Under the pieces are notes generated by a model. The model saw only the letters and a program-made list of their open reading frames with translations. It searched no databases and was not told where the DNA came from. A stretch of 64,000 nt of DNA from Tragulus kanchil (lineage: Eukaryota > Chordata > Mammalia > Artiodactyla > Tragulidae): assembly GCA_022376925.1 (NCBI GenBank), contig JAIOJX010000032.1, positions 204,658,939 to 204,722,938 on the forward strand, given 5' to 3'. Below are positions 56,683 to 64,000 of this stretch, piece after piece. The stretch's first letter is position 1, and every line of letters starts with the position of its first letter. The position numbers were made by a program, and so were the translations under genes.

Positions 56683-56862
56683 TTTTTTTTTAACACATTA
56701 TATTACTTATTTATTTGGCTGTAAAGGGTCTCAACTGCAGCATGCAGGATCTTTAGTTGATCTTAGATGAGGCATATGGGATCCAGTTCCTCGACCAGGG
56801 ATCAAACCTGGGACCCCTGCATTGGGAACGCAGAGTCTTAGTCACCCACCAGAGAAGTCTTT
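56683..56862 (-). mobile_element. tRNA-derived SINE, antisense, diverged
   Basis: On the minus strand: GACTTCTCTGGTGGGTGACT head, CCCAGGTTTGATCCCTGGTC box, then a body ending AAATAAATAAGTAATATAAT. The second copy is at 57776-57955 through duplication R. Confidence 0.85.
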
Positions 56863-56895
56863 ATCTATTTGGTCAATGACTGTCAAGCCCTTGAG

Positions 56896-56914
56896 TGGCC
56901 GGCAGAGGGAGCAG
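56896..56914 (+). promoter_or_regulatory. CTCF-like motif
   Basis: TGGCCGGCAGAGGGAGCAG resembles the CTCF site TGGCCASYAGRGGGCRSYR, with two core mismatches. The second copy is at 57989-58007. Confidence 0.3.
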
Positions 56915-57124
56915 AGGTTCAATTTTAAGCAAGGGAAAGGTTGGCTGGTTAAACAGAGATGGTAGACTCAAAGCCTTGTTGCTCAGAATGGCCCTGGGAC
57001 CCAGCAGCTTGTCAGAGATGCAGAGGGTCTTGGACCTGACCCTAAGGAGGATCATAGACCCCCAGAATCAGAAACTGCCGGTTGAGAAGATTCCCAGGTA
57101 ATTTACATACACATTTAAGTTTGA

Positions 57125-57340
57125 GAAAATTGGGAAAAGATCCTGACGCTGGGAAAGATTGAGGGCAGGAGGAGAAGTGGATGGCAAAGGATAAGATGGT
57201 TGAACAGCATCACCAACTCAGTGGACATAAGTTTAAGCAAACACCAGGAGACAGTGAAGGAAAGGGAAGCCTGGCATGCTGCTGCCCATGGGATCGCAAA
57301 GTCAGACACAACCGAGTGACTGAACAACAACAACAAGCTT
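57125..57340 (+). mobile_element. BovB 3' end
   Basis: GGAAAAGATCCTGACGCTGG, AAGATGGTTGAACAGCATCA, GGAAGCCTGGCATGCTGCTG and AAAGTCAGACACAACCGAGT, ending in (CAA)n. The second copy is at 58218-58433. Confidence 0.92.
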
Positions 57341-58639
57341 GAGAACACTGTTTTAAAGTTTCTAGTCTTAGAAAGAGAAGCCAGCTTCCTCAAGGGAGAG
57401 AAGGACGAGAGAGAAACTGGCTAAGGTATTCCTCACAACCTCCAAATCTCCTGTTCCTTCAACCAACAAGCCAGCATCAATTAGGATGGTTTGAAGCCAC
57501 AGAAGGGGAGGTCAAGGTACTTTACAGGTCACAAGAGAACTGGCTTATTCTTCTTCCATTTCAGTAACTGTTGAGTGTCTACTATGTGCTGGGCATCAGG
57601 GGTACAAAAGTGAGTTTAAAAAGAAACAGCAAGAGTCCCAAAAGTGTACTCTTAAAGAGTACATTTTCCTAGTGGTATTAGAATCTGTGGACCCATCTAC
57701 TTTTAGCAGAAGATCTTGTTCCCCAAGAATTCTGTGTGAGTTTTATATTTCTGGCATGCTGGCATGCTATCTTTTTTTTTTTTTAACACATTATATTACT
57801 TATTTATTTGGCTGTAAAGGGTCTCAACTGCAGCATGCAGGATCTTTAGTTGATCTTAGATGAGGCATATGGGATCCAGTTCCTCGACCAGGGATCAAAC
57901 CTGGGACCCCTGCATTGGGAACGCAGAGTCTTAGTCACCCACCAGAGAAGTCTTTATCTATTTGGTCAATGACTGTCAAGCCCTTGAGTGGCCGGCAGAG
58001 GGAGCAGAGGTTCAATTTTAAGCAAGGGAAAGGTTGGCTGGTTAAACAGAGATGGTAGACTCAAAGCCTTATTACTCAGAATGGCCCTGGGACCCAGCAG
58101 CTTGTCAGAGATGCAGAGGGTCTTGGACCTGACCCTAAGGAGGATCATAGACCCCCAGAATCAGAAACTGCCGGTTGAGAAGATTCCCAGGTAATTTACA
58201 TACACATTTAAGTTTGAGAAAATTGGGAAAAGATCCTGACGCTGGGAAAGATTGAGGGCAGGAGGAGAAGTGGATGGCAAAGGATAAGATGGTTGAACAG
58301 CATCACCAACTCAGTGGACATAAGTTTAAGCAAACACCAGGAGACAGTGAAGGAAAGGGAAGCCTGGCATGCTGCTGCCCATGGGATCGCAAAGTCAGAC
58401 ACAACCGAGTGACTGAACAACAACAACAAGCTTGAGAACACTGTTTTAAAGTTTCTAGTCTTAGAAAGAGAAGCCAGCTTCCTCAAGGGAGAGAAGGACG
58501 AGAGAGAAACTGGCTAAGGTATTCCTCACAACCTCCAAATCTCCTGTTCCTTCAACCAACAAGCCAGCATCAATTAGGATGGTTTGAAGCCACAGAAGGG
58601 GAGGTCAAGGTACTTTACAGGTCACAAGAGAACTGGCTT

Positions 58640-58905
58640 ATTCTTCTTCCATTTCAGTAACTGTTGAGTGTCTACTATGTGCTGGGCATCAGGGGTACAA
58701 AAGTGAGTTTAAAAAAAAAGAAAAACAGCCCCTGTTCCTGGTCTCATGGAGCTTTCAGGCTGGTGAGGACACCAAGGGTGAACAAGCACAAACGCACACA
58801 GCTACAAGCTCTGACAGCACTAAGAGGGTACAGAGACCATGAGAGAGTAAAGGGAGGAAGGGGGCCAGTTGAAACCAAATGCTCAGGGGAGGCCTCCTTG
58901 AGGAA
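58640..58905 (-). mobile_element. L2 3' UTR remnant, antisense
   Basis: GTGTCTACTATGTGCTGGGC, CCTGTTCCTGGTCTCATGGA and GCTTTCAGGCTGGTGAGGAC follow reverse-complement L2. The broken left copy (57567-57625) stops at join R. Confidence 0.65.
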
Positions 58906-59299
58906 GTAACCTTTAAGCTTGAGATCTGAAGGGTGCCTAGAAATGAGCCAGGAAGAGTGGGCATTACTGGAAGGGGAAACAGACTGTACAAAGGTCACCC
59001 AACAGGGAGGAACAGGGTGCGCTCAAGGAACTGAAAGAAGACTGGCCTGAAACAATGCAACACGAGACCGAGAGGAAGGCAGAAAACAGCCTCATGGGGC
59101 TGGAGACCAAAGGGCACAGGCTCCATCTCGAATCTTTCAGACGTGGCCTCCTAGACTGCACAGGGACTCACTAGCACCTGACTCTGTTTCCAAGAGTTTC
59201 TGCTGCAAATAGCCCATGTGGACATTTCACCCCTGTTCACTGGGTTCTCTGTCTTGCTCAAGGACATGCTCTCTTCTGCTACCTTTTTCTCAGCCAACA

Positions 59300-59420
59300 G
59301 CGACTCCATGGACATGAGTTTGAGCAAACTCCAAGAGACAGTGAAGGACAGGGAAGCCTAGCATGTTGCAGTCCGTGGGGTCACAAAGAGTCAGATAGAA
59401 CTTACCGACCGAAAAACCAC
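59300..59420 (+). mobile_element. BovB 3'-end fragment
   Basis: ATGGACATGAGTTTGAGCAA, GGACAGGGAAGCCTAGCATG and CACAAAGAGTCAGATAGAAC. The second copy is at 60391-60505. Confidence 0.9.
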
Positions 59421-59429
59421 CTCTTCATT

Positions 59430-59560
59430 AGCTCAGTGTTAGAGCGCACAGGCTTAGTTGCTCCACAGCACATGGGATCTTCCTGGACCGGGGATCAAAC
59501 CTGTGTCCCCTGTATTGGCAGGCAGATTCTTATCCACTACACCACCAATGAAATCCTCAC
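59430..59560 (-). mobile_element. tRNA-derived SINE fragment, antisense
   Basis: On the minus strand: GATTTCATTGGTGGTGTAGT head, CACAGGTTTGATCCCCGGTC box, GAAGATCCCATGTGCTGTGG body. The second copy is at 60515-60645. Confidence 0.85.
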
Positions 59561-59705
59561 TTGTCCACTTCTGACTTCCACTTCCCAGCGTCTTCCCCCT
59601 TCACCATGTAAACCCACTCAAGTTCTTCCCCCCAACTTTCCCAGGTAACCAAACCTGTTTCAAAGGCAACTTCTTCCCCTCAAGAAAAGACAATTCATGA
59701 CTCAG

Positions 59706-59905
59706 AAACGATCACCATTTATTGATGGCTCATCATGCACTGTGCCATTTGCAATGCTTGTTTTCATCCAGTCCTCACAATTATCTCATTCCATAAGCTA
59801 TGATTATTTGAGGAAATTGAAGCGCAGAGAGGGAAAGTCATTTCCTCAAGATTACACAGCTAGAAATTCGTTGAGTCAATACTCTCCTTCCATTTGTGAC
59901 AGGGG
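59706..59905 (-). mobile_element. MIR SINE, antisense
   Basis: CATTTATTGATGGCTCATCA, TCCTCACAATTATCTCATTC, GAAGCGCAGAGAGGGAAAGT and ATTACACAGCTAGAAATTCG match reverse-complement MIR. The second copy is at 60791-60990. Confidence 0.78.
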
Positions 59906-59964
59906 TTGCACCCTGTCCTATGAGACACCATCCTGACTGCACAGTTGTGTTTCAAAAGTCGTAC

Positions 59965-60250
59965 AAAGAGCGCAATAATCTCAGATGTGCACAAAAATTT
60001 AGTCTCAAAGGTGTTTGCAGCCTTGTCTAGAATAGCAAATCATTTAAAAATAACCCAAAGGTCCAACAGTACAGGATTAGTTAAGCTGTTGGATGCTTAG
60101 AATCCTATATGACTAGCTATTAAAATGATCGCGCAGAAGAAATTGCCTGTGTTCACAATCTATGGTACAGAAAAGCAAGATTATAAAACAGCATTCTAGC
60201 CTAGTCCCATGTTCATGAAAACTATGATATATCAATTAAAAAGAATAAAA
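59965..60250 (+). mobile_element. Old L1M ORF2-end/3' UTR remnant
   Basis: AGCCTTGTCTAGAATAGCAA, AACCCAAAGGTCCAACAGTA, GACTAGCTATTAAAATGATC and TACAGAAAAGCAAGATTATA follow old mammalian L1 3' sequence. The second copy is at 61050-61336. Confidence 0.55.
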
Positions 60251-61494
60251 CGTCCCTCCCATTTCCCCCCACATCTCAACCCTCTAGGTTGTTACAGAGC
60301 CCCTCTTTGAATTCCCTTAGTCTTTCAGCAAATTCCTGTTGCTTATCTATTTTACATACGGCATTTATGTTCTTTCCACAACATCTCAACCCATGGACAT
60401 GAGTTTGAGCAAACTCCAAGAGACAGTGAAGGACAGGGAAGCCTAGCATGTTGCAGTCCGTGGGGTCACAAAGAGTCAGATAGAACTTACCGACCGAAAA
60501 ACCACCTCTTCATTAGCTCAGTGTTAGAGCGCACAGGCTTAGTTGCTCCACAGCACATGGGATCTTCCTGGACCGGGGATCAAACCTGTGTCCCCTGTAT
60601 TGGCAGGCAGATTCTTATCCACTACACCACCAATGAAATCCTCACTTGTCCACTTCTGACTTCCACTTCCCAGCGTCTTCCCCCTTCACCATGTAAACCC
60701 ACTCAAGTTCTTCCCCCCAACTTTCCCAGGTAACCAAACCTGTTTCAAAGGCAACTTCTTCCCCTCAAGAAAAGACAATTCATGACTCAGAAACGATCAC
60801 CATTTATTGATGGCTCATCATGCACTGTGCCATTTGCAATGCTTGTTTTCATCCAGTCCTCACAATTATCTCATTCCATAAGCTATGATTATTTGAGGAA
60901 ATTGAAGCGCAGAGAGGGAAAGTCATTTCCTCAAGATTACACAGCTAGAAATTCGTTGAGTCAATACTCTCCTTCCATTTGTGACAGGGGTTGCACCCTG
61001 TCCTATGAGACACCATCCTGACTGCACAGTTGTGTTTCAAAAGTCGTACAAAAGAGCGCAATAATCTCAGATGTGCACAAAAATTTAGTCTCAAAGGTGT
61101 TTGCAGCCTTGTCTAGAATAGCAAATCATTTAAAAATAACCCAAAGGTCCAACAGTACAGGATTAGTTAAGCTGTTGGATGCTTAGAATCCTATATGACT
61201 AGCTATTAAAATGATCGCGCAGAAGAAATTGCCTGTGTTCACAATCTATGGTACAGAAAAGCAAGATTATAAAACAGCATTCTAGCCTAGTCCCATGTTC
61301 ATGAAAACTATGATATATCAATTAAAAAGAATAAAACGTCCCTCCCATTTCCCCCCACATCTCAACCCTCTAGGTTGTTACAGAGCCCCTCTTTGAATTC
61401 CCTTAGTCTTTCAGCAAATTCCTGTTGCTTATCTATTTTACATACGGCAAGGTAAGTTTCCATGCTGCTCTTTCCATACATACATCTTCAGGAG

Positions 61495-61603
61495 GGAGGA
61501 AACGTGTGTGTACCTGTGGCCGATTCATGTTGATGTTTAGCAGTAAACAACACAACTCTGTAAAGCTATGATCCTTTAATTAAAAATAATTTTTTTTAAG
61601 CAT
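61495..61603 (+). mobile_element. Ruminant L1 3'-terminal fragment
   Basis: GTGTACCTGTGGCCGATTCA, TGTTGATGTTTAGCAGTAAA, then CTGTAAAGC and AATTAAAAATAATTTTTTTT resemble the end of older ruminant L1 subfamilies. Confidence 0.55.
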
Positions 61604-62904
61604 AGAACTAAAGTGTATACTGGAAAAGGAGAGAGAATCAAAATGTTGACAAAACCTCTGCAATATGATTTCAGGTGATTTTTTTTATTCTGATTATCTG
61701 AATTTTCAAAGCTTGCACCAGGAGCATCTATTTCTTTTGGAAAGGAGGGGAAAAGAAAAAATGAGAAGGTGTCTGAGTTCTGAGCCTTTTTATTTATTAT
61801 ACTGTTACCCATTAAAAAAAAATAGCGTTCTGCTGGGAACATTTAAAAAGAAATTTTTTTATTACAAAAGTAGGATGTGTGCTCTTCAAAAAACAAAAAT
61901 CAGAACATACAAAGAAGCAAAAAGAAAACAAAAAACACCATCTTTCTTCCCCAGAGACAACCAACATGAGTACCTTCGTGACTTCACAAGCCATGTTTTG
62001 AGTTCTGCTCCAAGTACGAGTCACGGGGGCCCACCCCTCCATTGCCATGACTGGAAACAGGAGTTTGAAATGAGGTTTACAGATTCCTCTGTAATCCCCA
62101 AACAGCTCCTAGGACTGTCTGGGATCCCAGAATGACAACTTCCTCAGCGTAGACGCTGGCCTGTCAGGGCACCCAATCCTACTGGGTCACACGGTAAGAG
62201 TGATTCCCAACATGTTTGCGATTGCAACACTTGGTCATCGCTGGATTTTGCAATCCTCCTTCCCCCTTCGAAACGAACCCAAAGGTCTGCATCACAGCTT
62301 CTGTGTATTCCCTTCAGTACTTTTCCATACAGGCAGCTGAAGGGAATTAAGGTTAATTTGACTGTAAGACTATCACAACCCTCCTTTCTCCCACCCCTTC
62401 GGACAACTGCAGGCAATCCCTCTGGATGTCCCAGGTCAGGGCTGGCTGTTTTGAGGAGCTATGCAGGCAAGTTCAGCCATGTGGACGGCCACGGCCAGGC
62501 CTGGGAGGCCAGCTCCTGAGGCAGGATGTCTCTGGGCCATTCCCCCCCACACACGCAGTCAGACATATACACTCTCAACAACAGATTTCCAAGGTCCACC
62601 CTGCCCACGTCCTGTGACTAAAGCCCCTCACGGGAAGGAGGGGCCTCCCTCTGTTGGCACCTGGCCTCCGTGGGTCCACACCCTCGTCACCTCCCTCAGG
62701 CAGAAAACGTTCCTAGAGCTGATATGCAAGCCAAATCATTCCTGGTTTCTTCAGATGTTAATATCCAGTCATGGCCCAGATCCAGGGCCTAGCCTCCCAC
62801 CCTTAAGCTCCAGGAATTGAGCTGATCTCATTCCTGTTGACTACGTTCAATGTTTCTTGAAACCTCAAAGATTTTGGAGACTCTGTTTTCCTCTCATAGA
62901 TAAC
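61604..62904. other. Mostly unique DNA, no gene supported
   Basis: 61845-61985 faintly resembles an old L1 or LTR remnant (TTTATTACAAAAGTAGGATG). 62400-62820 is GC-richer with a 119-codon frame of no recognisable domain, repeated in duplication T copy 2. Confidence 0.35.
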
Positions 62905-63080
62905 AACGATAACTTCTATTTATTAAACATTTGATATACCAGGCTTTTTATCATCATGTAAGGCATACAACAGTCTTTCAAGGCAACCACAATTATCCCC
63001 CCCTCACAGATGAGAAATCTGAGGATCTAAGAAGTAAAATGATCTGCTCAAGGTCAAACAACTAGTGACAGGAATCCACC
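62905..63080 (-). mobile_element. MIR SINE, antisense
   Basis: TATTTATTAAACATTTGATA, AATTATCCCCCCCTCACAGA, GATGAGAAATCTGAGGATCT and CTGCTCAAGGTCAAACAACT follow reverse-complement MIR. Confidence 0.72.
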
Positions 63081-63207
63081 CAGAACTGCATGACCATATA
63101 GTTCGTGGCCTACTCAGGAAGTCAGTGCAGAAGGAAACCAAGAGATCATATAACCTTCCTCCATTCTATTTACAAGACAGCTACATTGGAAAATAGTCTG
63201 GCAAACT

Positions 63208-63241
63208 GTTATATGGTCCTTACTATGTGCCAAGCACTGTT
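63208..63241 (-). mobile_element. Start of a further MIR/L2 remnant, cut by join T
   Basis: ACTATGTGCCAAGCACTGTT is the typical antisense MIR/L2 terminus. The rest is missing because the assembly jumps back to 62131 at this point. Confidence 0.5.
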
Positions 63242-64000
63242 AATGACAACTTCCTCAGCGTGACGCTGGCCTGTCAGGGCACCCAATCCTACTGGGTCAC
63301 ACGGTAAGAGTGATTCCCAACATGTTTGCGATTGCAACACTTGGTCATCGCTGGATTTTGCAATCCTCCTTCCCCTTCAAACGAACCCAAAGGTCTGCAT
63401 CACAGCTTCTGTGTATTCCCTTCAGTACTTTTCCATACAGGCAGCTAAAGGGGAATTAAGGTTAATTTGACTGTAAGACTATCACAACCCTCCTTTCTCC
63501 CACCCCTTCGGACAACTGCAGGCAATACCTCTGGATGTCCCAGGTCAGGGCTGGCTGTTTTGAGGAGCTATGCAGGCAAGTTCAGCCATGTGGACGGCCA
63601 CGGCCAGGCCTGGGAGGCCAGCTCCTGAGGCAGGATGTCTCTGGGCCATTCCCCCCCCCACACGCAGTCAGACATATACACTCTCAACAACAGATTTCCA
63701 AGGTCCACCCTGCCCACGTCCTGTGACTAAAGCCCCTCACGGGAAGGAGGGGCCTCCCTCTGTTGGCACCTGGCCTCCGTGGGTCCACACCCTCGTCACC
63801 TCCCTCAGGCAGAAAACGTTCCTAGAGCTGATATGCAAGCCAAATCATTCCTGGTTTCTTCAGATGTTAATATCCAGTCATGGCCCAGATCCAGGGCCTA
63901 GCCTCCCACCCTTAAGCTCCAGGAATTGAGCTGATCTCATTCCTGTTGACTACGTTCAATGTTTCTTGAAACCTCAAAGATTTTGGAGACTCTGTTTTCC

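Larger units (their letters stand above)
56541..58728 (+). repeat. Tandem duplication R (probable assembly artefact)
   Basis: Copy 1 is 56541-57633 and copy 2 is 57634-58728, directly abutting, offset 1093 bp. Copy 1 breaks inside an L2 remnant that continues normally after copy 2. Confidence 0.92.
59306..61449 (+). repeat. Tandem duplication S (probable assembly artefact)
   Basis: Copy 1 is 59306-60363 and copy 2 is 60391-61449, offset 1085 bp, with a 27-base filler at 60364-60390. The main difference is one added A near 61052. Confidence 0.92.
62131..64000 (+). repeat. Tandem duplication T, running off the window end
   Basis: Copy 1 is 62131-63241 and copy 2 starts at 63242 and continues past 64000, offset about 1111 bp. 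Differences are short indels near the start of copy 2 (TAG/TG near 62149, CCC/CC and CGA/CA near 62265) and a C-run difference near 62545/63655. Confidence 0.9.

Noticed and set aside
2525..64000. Reading the ~1.1 kb duplications as a new satellite, amplicon or mobile unit
   Set aside because: The repeated content differs at every pair, only the length is constant. Boundaries cut through SINEs and LINEs without target duplications or terminal motifs, and fillers are noisy. A technical origin fits better.

Overview
This window is nuclear DNA of a ruminant, most likely a pecoran (bovid-type) genome. The evidence is the interspersed-repeat content: tRNA-derived Bov-tA SINEs, CHR-type tRNA SINEs, BovB (RTE) LINE copies including one of about 3 kb, a bovine-type L1 with recognisable ends, and older mammal-wide MIR, L2 and L1M remnants. 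I find no protein-coding gene I can support and no bacterial feature (operon, CRISPR, IS). The only recognisable protein sequence belongs to decayed LINE reading frames, plus one speculative host exon at 19766-20045.

The dominant feature is not a gene. Twenty times in 64 kb, a block of about 1.0-1.14 kb is followed directly by a second, nearly identical copy in the same orientation. The copy-to-copy offset is always about 1.08-1.18 kb, whatever the content (unique DNA, SINEs, MIR, L1 ORFs). Read as joins, the window becomes 21 pieces, most 1.8-8.4 kb long, each overlapping the previous one by about 1.1 kb. Joins often carry a short garbled filler, and 1-base homopolymer differences cluster near them. 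The simplest explanation is an assembly in which overlapping contig or read ends were concatenated without being merged. About 22 kb is therefore probably redundant and the true locus is probably near 42 kb. Copy coordinates are given so the window can be collapsed.

Layout. 1-7.8 kb: CHR SINEs, an old L1M-like 3' end, Bov-tA and MIR in otherwise unrecognised DNA (duplications A, B). 7.8-13.8 kb: CHR SINE, Bov-tA, BovB 3' end and L2 (C, D). 14-19 kb: MIR remnants and the 3' end of a bovine L1 (E, F). 19-22.8 kb: mostly unique, GC-richer DNA with the candidate exon (G). 22.8-25.9 kb: a 5'-truncated BovB copy split by a later L1 insertion with a perfect 16-bp target duplication. 26-34 kb: SINEs, one containing a 5' fragment of U6 snRNA, and unique DNA (H, I). 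34-45 kb: BovB/MIR/CA-rich DNA, an old L1M fragment, a promoter-like GC-rich patch, two SINEs sharing one target site, and CTCF-like motifs (J-M). 45.1-56.0 kb: one L1 insertion with both ends and its target duplication, an internal deletion joining ORF1 to mid-ORF2, a nested SINE and four false duplications (N-Q). 56-64 kb: SINE, BovB, L2, MIR and L1M fragments (R-T).

Nothing here behaves as a gene system. The useful readings are the assembly structure, the nested retrotransposon history, and a few candidate regulatory or exonic patches for comparative testing.
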